The position numbers and the translations under genes were made by a program. The notes under the pieces were generated by a model. It ran no database searches and was not told where the DNA came from. It worked only from the letters and a program-made list of their open reading frames with translations. This document shows, piece by piece, positions 1-9,529 of a stretch of DNA of 28,633 bases (position 1 is its first letter; each line of letters opens with the position of its first letter). The stretch comes from Polysphondylium violaceum (taxonomy: Eukaryota; Evosea; Eumycetozoa; Dictyosteliales; Dictyosteliaceae). The stretch covers positions 1-28,633 of the forward strand of contig AJWJ01000292.1 in assembly GCA_000277445.1 (NCBI GenBank), read 5' to 3'.

Positions 1-915
1 AACCATCCATCATACAATTCCACTACCTTCCATATAAATCTCCCTCCAGCAAAATCAAATAATCAAGAGTGTGTGTTGAAAAAAATTTTGGAACAAATTA
101 AAAAAAATTAATTTTTTTTCAATTTTTTTTTTACGCATACCTTTCTCACTCTATTTTTTTTATTTTTATTATTACACAATTTTTGTCACATACATATAAC
201 TTTATTCTCTATATATTGATATTGTATCACAACACTAGTTTTATCTATTTTTATTTATTTATTTTTTTAATCGTGTTTTGTTTGTTGTCCTCTTTGTCCT
301 GCTGTATGTTGAGGAGAGGGATATTACATAACTAAGAAAAAAAAAAAAACACATTCAATACAACATCACACAACAAAGGGAAAAACAACAACATTTTGGG
401 GTGCACATAGTTTTTGGTCGAGTTTTTGTGTTTTTTCATCAACGACAACAACAAGAGAATATATAGAAATAGATTCAAAAGACCTGTTCCTATATATATT
501 TCCTCCCCACCATTATTAAATAGATACTATAGACCCAATCTTCCACTTTTTTGCTAGCAAATTGGGGATTGGGTTGTTTCAAAGATCACAATTTGAAACA
601 CACCCCATTTCTTTTTGATATTGTGTACAATGTCTTTTTAAACCCTAAAAAAGACAACATCATATCTTTTTTTTTTATATATTTATATTCCATCCAATCA
701 CAACATCATATCTTTAATTTTTTTATTTTTTTTATTTTTTTTTTATTTTATCTTTTCCAAATTAATTTTCTCAACTTTTATTCTATATTCATAAATATTT
801 TATTATTATCATATTCAATTTCAATTTCTTATTTATCTGTTAATTAACAACAAATTTTATTAAAATCATATCAAAAAAAAACAAAAAAAAAAAAAAACAA
901 ATAGTAATAACAATC
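1..915 (+). promoter_or_regulatory. Upstream region and 5' leader of the RWP-RK gene
   Basis: This stretch has no convincing gene. It is T-rich with A-rich blocks, and the last 60 bases before the ATG at 916 are an A-rich leader, as is usual before dictyostelid start codons. A 98-codon open frame at 551-847 starts with TTG and is mostly Phe/Ile/Leu from T runs, so I do not treat it as a gene. A neat inverted repeat sits at 576-599. The left edge could also hold the end of a neighbouring gene, but none is recognisable. Confidence 0.5.
576..599. repeat. Perfect 8-base inverted repeat with 8-base spacer
   Basis: GTTTCAAA at 576-583 and TTTGAAAC at 592-599 are exact reverse complements around the spacer GATCACAA. 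A second partial match (GGG at 571-573 with CCC at 603-605) could lengthen the stem. It lies about 320 bases upstream of the RWP-RK start codon. It could be a dimeric transcription-factor site or an mRNA hairpin; the sequence alone does not decide. Confidence 0.6.
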
Positions 916-2893
916 ATGCAAAAAGTTCAAAATCCGGTTTCTCTTCCGATTGGGAAACCATCTTCTCATATCCATTCATTGCTTTTGCCACACCAAGAAA
1001 CACAAAAAGATAATTCTTCCTTTAGAGAACAATTATTTTCAAATGGATGGAATTTACCATATAGTAAAATGGCCAACGATAGTAGTATTAAAAAATCCAA
1101 TTCCTCATCTTTTAATGATGCTTTTCACCACTCATCACCAGCACCATCACCATCATACGATTACAGTAGTAGCAGTAGTGACGAAGATGAACATTCTAGA
1201 GTATCAAGAAATATATCCAAATTCTTTAACCCACTTCCAACATTTAAACAAATATGCTCAGAATCTCAGTTGGCCGACAATAGTAGATCTTCATCTTTAT
1301 CCAGTATCTTACAAAACTCATCATCTACTTCTCTAAATTCATCGCCATCATCTACTTCTTCGTCACCATCCTACACTGTTCCAATGGTAAATCTTCAAAA
1401 CCATGATCAAATTAGAACCATCATTGATCAACCAAACTCTCCATCTAGTTCTTATCCATCTTCACCATCCACTGCCGAATACCATACATCATCGAGTACA
1501 AAAAATAATCAAATTAGACAATGGTTGGATGAATTAAACCAATTAAAGAAAAGAGAATATATTTTATTGGAAAATTTAAAGAATTTCAACAACATTAATA
1601 ATAATAATAGTAGTTCTGATGAATCTGAAGATGATCATTATCCAGTTATTCATAATAATATTAGACAACAACAAGAACCAATTAGTCCAAATGTTAATAT
1701 TCAACCAAAACAAACTTTATCTATTCAACAACAACCATCTGATTATATCATATGTAATCGTTATATTCATCCATCTCCAGTTGTAGTAGTTGATCAAGAA
1801 ACAATTAATAGAACCACTGGTTATTTAATTGTAAATGCCTCTTTGGTTTCTAGTCCAAATCCAAAACAACCAAAAGTAAACAACAAATTTGAACTTTTAC
1901 AAGGTGTAAAAAGTATTTTGGTTGAAAAGAATGGTGTTGTCATCTTCAACAAATTAAAGCTTAATGAAATATCATCAAAGTACTCTAATCAATCTTTTAA
2001 TATTTGCTTTACCTTAAGTGATATTTCTTCTGATAATCAAATTCATGTTTTATCTCAAGTTTATTCAACTCCATTCCATATTTTAGCAAAAACAAACAAA
2101 AGAAAATGTATGTAATATTAATTAAATATGTTGAAATAATAATTATATTCATATACTAATTTAATAATTTTTTACAATAGCTGATGAAATTGAAAATGAA
2201 GAACCAAATTCACCTCTTGGTAGACAATCATCCCCAGTTTGTTCATCTCCATCTTCACCATCATCACCACCACAAACTGTAAAATCTTTTGATGAATCAA
2301 CTACTATCCAATCATCACAACAACAACAAAGTGGTAAAAATAGTGATAATGTCCCAACAAGCAATGGTAATGATCCAAACTATATTGATATCACTGATTT
2401 ATTGATCTTGCCACAAAAAGAAGCTGCCGCTAGACTTGGTATTTCCGAATCAATGTTATGCAAGAGATTCAAAGAGTGCACTCGTAGAAAATGGCCATAT
2501 AGATACTTGCGTAAAATTGATAAAGTCATCAAAATCTTATCTTTCCAAAATATCAATGAAATACCAAAAGAAGAAAAAGAAAAATTGGAAAGATTTATCA
2601 TTGAAAGAGAAGAATGTCTTCGTCCAGTTAAAATCCGTATTACTGGTTGTTTAGAAAAAGACAATGATTCACCTGCTGTTGCCCCTACTGTCACCACTGT
2701 AGATAGCCAACAACAACAATCTTTCAAATCATCAAAGATCCAAAATCTTATCAATTCTGGTTCTGTCGATGAAACCACCCCAACTCAAAAGGAACATGCC
2801 AACTTATTCCAAGCTTTTATCCATGGAGGAGAGAGTAACGGCTTAGAGAATATCGTTGAAACCTTAGAGATGCTTAAACACACTCGTCAATAA
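916..2893 (+). CDS. RWP-RK domain transcription factor
   Basis: Two exons, 916-2107 and 2181-2893, join across a 73-base intron (GTATGT...ACAATAG) to give 634 residues; the junction makes TCT (Ser398). The RWP-RK DNA-binding domain lies at about 473-520: LPQKEAAARLGIS, then a helix, then the signature KWPYRYLRK (canonical RWPxRK). RWP-RK proteins are DNA-binding regulators best known from plants (NIN-like proteins) and also present in amoebae; this one is expected to be nuclear. Residues 1-275 are Ser/Pro/Asn/Gln-rich low complexity. Residues 276-397 form an ordered, beta-rich block with motifs such as TGYLIVNASLV and FELLQGVKSILV that is not part of RWP-RK. A Ser/Pro/Gln linker (400-470) separates the two. 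The ATG is the first in frame and follows an A-rich leader. Targets unknown. Confidence 0.9.
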
Positions 2894-2995
2894 TCTATTT
2901 ATTAGAAAGATTGATATTTTAATTTACCGCTCAATTTGTAAATTTATCAATCCAGGTGTGTCTAAAAACGAGCAAAGTTAACCATTATAACAGAA

Positions 2996-3016
2996 TTTTG
3001 TTTTTCAAAAACAAAA
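2996..3016. repeat. 21-base perfect hairpin palindrome
   Basis: TTTTGTTTTT, one C, then AAAAACAAAA: 10-base arms with a single-base centre, 103 bases after the RWP-RK stop codon. In RNA the loop would need opened pairs. It could act in 3'-end formation of the upstream gene or be a chance product of T and A runs. Confidence 0.55.
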
Positions 3017-3029
3017 CACTACAATCTTT

Positions 3030-3056
3030 TTGTGATTTTGAATATCAAGATCACAA
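3030..3056. repeat. TTGTGAT/ATCACAA inverted repeat
   Basis: Exact 7-base arms at 3030-3036 and 3050-3056 around a 13-base spacer, immediately after the 21-base palindrome. The right arm lies in GATCACAATT, a 10-base word also present at 584-593 upstream of the same gene. Confidence 0.5.
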
Positions 3057-4436
3057 TTCTCTCCTATCCAGACTATGATAGATGCTGATTCCAATGGAAA
3101 GAACAGGTTAATGGATAATCGATTTTTCTGTTTTCTGCCATAGAGGCTTCACATTTACTTAGTTTATTAATTATAGTTCATATATAATATGATCATAATA
3201 ATTAATGCCCTTTATTTGTTTACACTTTTTTAAAATTTTCACCTTTTTCACATTTTCCCCCAATTCTATCTATCTATCACCCATATTTTTGTGTGATCAA
3301 CAATGTTTAATTTATTCTTATTTAGTTTGTGTTGCTTATAAGAATGGTTTCTTATTAGTTAGTTTCATTTTATTTATATCGCACACAAGATATATCACTC
3401 CCCCTCCCCTGTATCACATTCAATAATGTGTAATGGACCCCTACTATTATGTTTTTGCTTTATTGACCCCTCGAGAGATTAAATATTTGTATCCCCCATA
3501 GTATTTAGTTACTCATCCGCCAGTCAATTGCAAAAAGCTCAACTTGTTTGTTTGATTTCAAATTCCCACATTTAACAAACAATCCCTGCCTCCCCTGCCA
3601 ACATAGCCTAGTCGTCCAATAATTGTATAAATTTCTGTAAAACAAAACGCCATAGATATCAGTTTAACTGTTTTGTCTATTCCATTTGGTAAAATTTCTG
3701 TTGATTTTGTTATAACGAGACTACAACCAGCAATTTTATTTAGTCGCTATTGAACGGTATGAAACTTTACATTATTCAAATGTTATTTTCGATACATTGA
3801 CCGGTGACCTTAATTGGTACACTGATGTTTTTTTGTATCTCGGTTATTGTTTATCTTTATCTTTATTAAAATTTAAAGAATATCAATAATTCGATTCCAT
3901 TGTAAGGAAACAAATAATGTCTGTCTACTTGCTAAACCGATTGCTTTTCAATACTTCTATTGTGATCTATTGCCATCAAAGCATAATCTTTGATACCAAT
4001 ACTTTTCGCATCAAGTGACCCCCCCTTCCCATTCGCTAATGAACTTTAATTTATTCTTATTATCGATCTTATTAAAATAAAATATTATTTTAACATTAAT
4101 TATTTCTTTCGTGTTTTTAATTTATTTGATTGTGTGTGTGATGGCAAATATATAATCTTGATCAATCTGGATTAATTTATATTAATATAGATAAATCGAT
4201 GGATGGTTGATTCTAGAACCCCGTATATATTTGATATCGACGTGGTAATTTCCCATTCTTCCTCTGCTATTGTAAAGGAGGATGGGTGAGTGGTGTGGGT
4301 AGGTGTTGATTTTCATACATTTATTTATTTTTTTACTCTTTTGAAAATTTACCAGAACAATACAAAAGAAAAAAAAAAAAAAAACAGTATTATTCATTCA
4401 AACATCATTACAAATTAATATAGATAATCTTTTACT

Positions 4437-5380
4437 ATGGGTAGGATTATTAATTATTTATTTACTTTTTTTAACTTTTACTAATCTATTATTGTTTTAT
4501 AGGTACAATTTTAAATCCAACTAGAGAACAACATCAAAGAGGAGATGGAGAGGTTTTAAAATCTATAGGAGTTCCAATTTATGATAGTAGACTTTTGTCT
4601 ATAAACAATAATATTTCCAATATTTCGACTTTAAATAGAGTGATAAATTGTCTTCGATATAAACAATATGTACGTATAGGTGGTGGTGGACAAGGCTCAG
4701 TCTTTATGTTAAATGATGGTTCCACTCCGTTGGCCATTAAAATATGCGGTCAAGATCAACTCAATCTTTTGGAGTTACAAAAAGATGCTTTGGTAGACTC
4801 TCCTTATTTATCAAGAGTGAGTTTCACCTTTTGCAATGAAGGCAAACAAATTATGGTTATGGACTACCTCGAAGGCAAAGATCTTAGATGGTATATGAAC
4901 AATTGGCCAAGTATGTTGAAATCTAGAGTCAAAACTGGAATGGCTCAAATTGGTTATGGTCTCTATTTGTTAAACTTCAATAGAATTGCTCATTGTGATA
5001 TCAAGATGGACAATGTTATCGATGTGAACGATAAATGGATAGTAATAGATTTTGGTCATTGCCATCAAATAGGTCCATGGAATAGAGTGGGAACACATTG
5101 TTATATGTTGGAGAGTGATGTCTCAATCACTAGAGATTCATATGGCTGGGGTTGCATATTTTATGAAATCTATCAAGGTGAGCCACCCTATTCAAATCGT
5201 AAAACAGAACTTGAATTTGATAAAATTCCAGACCCTCTTCTTGGAGACCTTCTCTCAAAGTTATTACACATTGATAAAGATAAAAGAATAACAATTGAAG
5301 AAGCTTTAGCCCATCCATATTTCCATGATATTGATTTGGAATCTATTAAAAAAGGTGATATCGTTCCACCTTGCAATTAA
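4437..5380 (+). CDS. Small protein kinase, unclassified family
   Basis: Coding exon 1 is only ATGG (4437-4440); a 62-base intron (GTAGGA...TTTTATAG, with a TACTAAT branch-like site) leads to exon 2, 4503-5380. The join gives Met-Gly-Thr-Ile-Leu-Asn and 293 residues in all. The protein is almost only a kinase domain: Gly loop GGGGQGSVF (61-69), VAIK-type Lys81, likely alpha-C Glu92, catalytic loop HCDIKMDN (165-172, HCD in place of HRD but with Asp167, Lys169 and Asn172), DFG at 184-186, then DSYGWGCIFYEI in place of DVWSxG. All catalytic residues are present, so activity is expected. The second-residue Gly could allow N-myristoylation, though Pro7 weakens this. Without the micro-exon no ATG lies in frame before the Gly loop. 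Family and substrate are not recognised. Confidence 0.85.
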
Positions 5381-5573
5381 TCAAAACTGACCATCTTTAC
5401 TTCATCTTTATCTTCTTTTTCATCATCATCATCATCATCATCATCATTATTATTTCTACTATTCATTTTTTAATTATACTTTTCAAAATATAAATAAAAG
5501 ATCATTGTTTTCAGTTCTGAATATTATCTACTTTGTCGACTATTTACATTGTTGCTGTGTTTTATTGTTCAAT

Positions 5574-6352
5574 TTAATTTGCCAATGGATTAGCATGAAT
5601 TGTAACTGATTTCAAAACAATTTCATTTAAAGGTCTATCATTTTCATCTACTTGTACCTTTTCCATTAAATCCAATACTTCAAGACCTGAAATTACTCTA
5701 GATTTTATATATTTGATGATTTGTTAATTTTATAATCTTTAATATATATAGATATATAATAATAATAATAATAATAACATACTTTCCAAAAACTGTATAC
5801 AACTTATTTAAACTTCTTTGTTTTTGATATGTAATAAAAAATTGAGAACCATTTGAATCTGGTCCACTGTTTGCCATTGATACAATACCTCTTACATTAT
5901 GCTATTATATTATTTTTATAAATATGATTAGAAATAGTTCTTATATGTAAGAACTGGAATAGTAGTTGAATACATACTTTTAAATGAGGTGGGAATTCAT
6001 CTTTAAATTGTCTTTTCCATATACTTTCTCCACCTCTACCTGTTCCAGTGGGATCGCCACCTTGAATCATAAAGCCTTTGATATTTCTATGAAATATAGT
6101 TCCATCATAATAATTTGATGCACATAGTGCCAAGAAATTCTAAAAGTAAAAGAGATATGCTTATTAATACACTGTATAAGTATAGTAAAGTATTTCATTT
6201 ATTTCTTACCTCGGCAGCTAAAGGAACAGAGTCACAATGAATTTCTATTTTAATATCACCTAAGCTAGTATGTAGAGTAACAGACTAATTATAACATTGT
6301 TAGGGCATGTTTATTGATATTGTTCTATCCTCATTCTCTTTTTACCTACCAT
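5574..6352 (-). CDS. ppil3: PPIL3-type cyclophilin (peptidyl-prolyl isomerase)
   Basis: Five exons on the minus strand: 6352-6350 (ATG only), 6284-6210, 6139-5978, 5901-5783 and 5697-5574. Together they encode 160 residues, against 161 in human PPIL3. The product begins [16 protein letters not shown] and contains [29 protein letters not shown] (catalytic Arg kept), [11 protein letters not shown] and YTVFGKV, closely following human PPIL3 as I remember it. The family comprises single-domain cyclophilins found in purified spliceosomes. All splice sites are GT/AG and every join keeps frame. The 3' end converges on the kinase gene (193 bases between stops), and its 5' end shares a 471-base divergent promoter with ALKBH1. 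Confidence 0.93.
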
Positions 6353-6823
6353 GGTTATTATTATTTACAAAAGTTTTTGATTTTTTTTTTTTGATTTTGA
6401 TCAAATTTTTTGTGCAGATCTCTGCATATGCAAACTATTGTTGAAAATTCAAATGCACTTATCTTGCAATACGCACAAAACACTCAAATAATAATAATTG
6501 GTTAGTATTGCTTTGTTATTCACTTTTTAAAAATAATAAAGAGTGAATAACCAAGAAATAGCTAACCAAGTATTTAATAAAATTGTTGGATTTAATTTTT
6601 GTGGACCAGTTAAATTTAACATATTTTCATGACCAAATTTGTCATAAAGAATGAAGTTTATAGTTAATAGCAATAATGAAATCTATCTAAAATTTGCCAT
6701 TGATCAAAATCAATAAAAAAAAAAAAAAAAATTAAAACAAAAATAAAATTCGATTTTTTTCTCAAATTGCAAAAACGACAACAATTCATATTTTCTTTAA
6801 AGATAAATAATATTGTGTAAAAT
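6353..6823. promoter_or_regulatory. Divergent promoter between PPIL3 and ALKBH1
   Basis: This spacer separates two start codons pointing outward. It holds TGCAGA-TC-TCTGCA (6414-6427) overlapping the palindrome TGCATATGCA (6424-6433), and a strong hairpin at 6498-6569. T- and A-rich leaders flank both genes (6377-6394, and 6713-6800 with a run of A at about 6716-6730). The palindromes are candidate sites for a shared regulator. Confidence 0.5.
6498..6569. repeat. 72-base imperfect inverted repeat (hairpin)
   Basis: Arms 6498-6524 and 6542-6569 pair over 25 positions with one bulge and two mismatches, around a 17-base A/T loop. Outer ends are TTGGTTAG/CTAACCAA and inner ends GTTATTCACT/AGTGAATAAC. 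Overall size and arm length resemble a pre-microRNA or a tiny foldback element. No clear target-site duplication is visible at the edges. Confidence 0.75.
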
Positions 6824-8063
6824 ATGTATGAAACTGAAGAAGATGTCACCAATGTAGAAACAAAATCTACAAATAACAACAATAATAATAATACAGATAC
6901 ATCAGCAACAACAAATGAACCAGCAAAAAAAGTATCTGAATTTATGAGAGTCCAAAAACTATTTAGACAAGTATCTAAATATCCAAGTGGAAAGAATATA
7001 CCCAAAGAAAAAAGAGACCCAATTGATTATTCTATAGTATTGGATTTCCACAATATAGAAAGCAATACAAAAGAGAATCAAGATCTCATTATCGATTGTA
7101 CAGCAAATGTTACAAATACTGAATTTCAATTTAACAAAGAAACTGAAATATATGTTCATCCCTCTGAATGGAAGGTGTATGGCCTTAAAGGCTTTCCAGG
7201 TATGATTCACCACAAATATATATATTAATGTTGAGCATTTACTAATTGGTTTTGCAAATTATTACCACGATACAGGATTCTATTTTATTAAATCACCATT
7301 CACTACACCTCAGGAAAAGATTTGGATTAAAAATGCATTGAATCAATATGCTAGCCCACCCAATAATAACAACAATAATTTATTCCATGGTCCAGTAGAG
7401 GGTCTATGGAAAAATGGACAATTGGAAATGATGAAACAAGACGGTCTCGATGTGGAGCTCAAAGAAAGACCATTGGATAAAAAAGGTAAACAATTACCAA
7501 CTTATTGTACTTTATTAGATAGATTAGCTTGGGCTACACTTGGATATCAATATCAATGGACACCTCGTAAATATGTTGAGGATATCTATGAAGACATGCC
7601 AGACGACTTGCAAAGTCTTGTTCAAAAAATAGCCGTGGCCACCAATTTTCATCCCTATGTTGCAGAGGCTGCTACAGTCAATTTCTACAACGAAGACTCT
7701 ATAATGGGTGGTCATTTAGACGATGCAGAAGAAGAGATGGAGAAACCAATCGTTTCAATTAGTTTTGGTGCCACCGCAGTGTTTCTTATGGGTGGCGAAA
7801 CACGTGATATCGCCCCTATTCCACTTTACATTCGTAGTGGTGATATTGTGATTATGGGTGGTAGATCAAGATACTGTTATCACGGTGTAGCAAAGATTGT
7901 TGAACAATCATTCAATTTGGATTTAATTGATGATTCTGACGATATAGATATGAAATACATGATTCAATGGCTCAAAGAAAAGAATAGAAGAATAAATATC
8001 AATACAAGACAAGTGTTTAAAGAGCCTAAACTAGGTGGCAAATTAAATAAACTACATATTTAA
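6824..8063 (+). CDS. alkbh1: ALKBH1-type Fe(II)/2-oxoglutarate dioxygenase
   Basis: Two exons, 6824-7199 and 7276-8063, joined at Gly126 across a 76-base intron (GTATGA...ATACAG), encode 387 residues. After an Asn-rich N-terminus the AlkB core shows the metal triad HLD (His272, Asp274) and a distal histidine in CYHGVAK (His328). It also carries the ALKBH1-type strings [27 protein letters not shown] and, near the end, ININTRQVF with the 2-oxoglutarate-binding Arg. ALKBH1 enzymes oxidatively demethylate nucleic acids (m1A in tRNA, m5C to f5C at the mitochondrial wobble position, and possibly N6-methyl-A in DNA). The substrate here cannot be told from sequence. An Asn run near 154-160 sits in a loop. 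The ATG follows an A-rich leader and the gene ends 28 bases from the convergent TRMO stop. Confidence 0.93.
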
Positions 8064-8091
8064 ACAACAAATGCATATGGTGTAACATATT

Positions 8092-9159
8092 TTATTTCGC
8101 TCTATAGTATTGAGATTTGGTTAGATCATTGTAATGATCGTATTTGTCTTCTACGACCAATACAGTGGCTACGCTCTCTTTGACTTGACATTGAATGTTG
8201 AGAGTATCGATATAAAATCCCCATGGTTCGTCGGGTAGTTTCTTTCTTCTGTAGGCTGATCTTGGTTCGTTAAACAATACTTCAGAGATTACATTCTTTA
8301 CTTTTTCAATCTTTTCCTCCAACGTCGATGACTCTGTCCCCTTTAGCATGTCTAGTCCAACAACTTTTACACAGTGTTCAATGTTTTCCAATGCTTCTTT
8401 TGTAAATTCGACACTCTCTATCTCTGTTTTAGTCTCTACCCACGATGGTATAGTTGCGTTGGGCTGAGAATCGTATAGATGTATGTAGGGTTTAATATCA
8501 ACGATTGGGGTACCATCGATAAGATCGACGCCTTTGAAATAGACTGTATCATTTTCTACTCTTTCTATTTGACACATAGTCAGACCAATGGGTATGGGTC
8601 TGTGAGGTGCTCTGGTTGCAAACACACCTCTTCTATCACCATTCAATCGTGGTGGTCTGACGGTTACGTGTTTGGGTGCGGGTAAAACACCCTCTTCCTT
8701 GTGTATATTATAGTTTAATTCAATCCTCTTTTTAGGACCCTTGGTCAATTGATCGGTGGGCTTTATAAGTTCTCTATCATTGCCATGAAACACAAATATC
8801 AGCCATGCATGACTAAATTCATCCAATCCTCTCAACATATGTAATGCATTTGAACATTGTATTTTTACTTTTCCACTACTATTTGGTGATAGAGATCCCT
8901 GTCTTGGTGTACCATTCTTTAACGCAAATACAGATTCAAAATATCCAATCGGATCAAATGTTATACGGTATTTATGTCGAGATGATATTCTCTTTTTATA
9001 TTGACTTTGTTTCAATTCCTTTTGTTCTTGTTCTTCTTGTTGATTTACATGATTGACTATGGGCTTTGTTGATGAGGATTCAATTTGACTTGTATAAAAC
9101 CGATATGATAAACTAGAGCTAAATAAACCCCTAGTTCTTTGAAGCATCAGATGAAACAT
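8092..9159 (-). CDS. trmo: TRMO-like tRNA (N6-threonylcarbamoyl-A37) methyltransferase
   Basis: A single exon of 355 residues. The TsaA/TrmO (UPF0066) beta-barrel domain spans about 66-200: DPIGYFESVFALKNGTPRQ, then ALHMLRGLDEFSHAWLIFVFH, PKHVTVRPPRLNGDRRGVFATRAPHRP and LIDGTPIVDIKPYI. TrmO uses S-adenosylmethionine to methylate t6A at position 37 of tRNA-Thr. The usual RPNPIG motif reads RPIPIG here, so one normally conserved Asn is Ile. Residues 1-25 are rich in Arg, Ser and Phe with no acidic residue (LMLQRTRGLFSSSLSYRFYT), which suggests a mitochondrial targeting peptide. Residues 35-60 are a charged Gln/Glu/Lys linker. A C-terminal extension of about 150 residues follows the core, as in eukaryotic TRMO. 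Convergent with ALKBH1; divergent from the membrane-protein gene at 9530. Confidence 0.92.
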   Translation of the reverse strand: MFHLMLQRTRGLFSSSLSYRFYTSQIESSSTKPIVNHVNQQEEQEQKELKQSQYKKRISSRHKYRITFDPIGYFESVFALKNGTPRQGSLSPNSSGKVKIQCSNALHMLRGLDEFSHAWLIFVFHGNDRELIKPTDQLTKGPKKRIELNYNIHKEEGVLPAPKHVTVRPPRLNGDRRGVFATRAPHRPIPIGLTMCQIERVENDTVYFKGVDLIDGTPIVDIKPYIHLYDSQPNATIPSWVETKTEIESVEFTKEALENIEHCVKVVGLDMLKGTESSTLEEKIEKVKNVISEVLFNEPRSAYRRKKLPDEPWGFYIDTLNIQCQVKESVATVLVVEDKYDHYNDLTKSQYYRAK

Positions 9160-9529
9160 TTTCGTAAAATAAAATCAAAAAAAATAATTAAAAAATTAAA
9201 TAAAAAAATATCTCAGCTAATAATTTGATTTACATCAGTTTTATAAAACAAATTTGATCTTTCTATTTTGAAGTGGGATGAATTAATTTTTTATTGTTCC
9301 CTTTTCTCTTATAATAACACTTGTCAAAGAGAATTCATCTGAGCTTTAAAAGCTCGGATTTTTTTACTAAAAATTTGGGAACCATTAAAAAAACTATTCT
9401 TGTGCAGCCCAGAAGTCTCGGAAAATTGAAAAAAATGTTTTGCCTTTTTTTATCTCCTATGAAAAAATTTCGCAATATAAAAACAAATCTAAAACTAAAT
9501 TCAATAATCAAAACAAATATAAATCAAAG
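9160..9529. promoter_or_regulatory. Divergent promoter, TRMO and membrane protein 1
   Basis: GAGCTTTAAAAGCTC at 9341-9355 is a perfect inverted repeat with a one-base centre. A TATA box, TATAAAAA at 9476-9483, lies 47 bases before the ATG at 9530. The same layout (GCA-N-TATAAAAA then an A-rich leader) precedes the paralogue at 10734, so this promoter was probably duplicated with the gene. Confidence 0.6.

Larger units (their letters stand above)
2894..4436. other. 1.5-kb intergenic region, 3' of RWP-RK gene and 5' of kinase gene
   Basis: No coding region is supported. The middle (about 2930-4060) is less AT-rich and less repetitive than other spacers here, which hints at regulatory or non-coding RNA content. 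Visible items: a 21-base palindrome (2996-3016), a TTGTGAT/ATCACAA inverted repeat (3030-3056), and a hairpin ACAAAAC/GTTTTGT at 3642-3648/3670-3676 lying about 70 bases after TCCCACAT (3564-3571). The last resembles the dictyostelid DUSE promoter element as I recall it. The final 70 bases before 4437 are an A-rich leader for the kinase. Confidence 0.45.

Noticed and set aside
551-847. 98-codon plus-strand open frame before the RWP-RK gene
   Set aside because: It starts with TTG, is built largely from T-run Phe/Ile/Leu codons, and lies in the leader/promoter of the RWP-RK gene.
4434-4441. Minus-strand DUSE-like ACCCATAG
   Set aside because: It coincides with the kinase start codon and splice donor, and the region at the expected distance is only A-rich leader.
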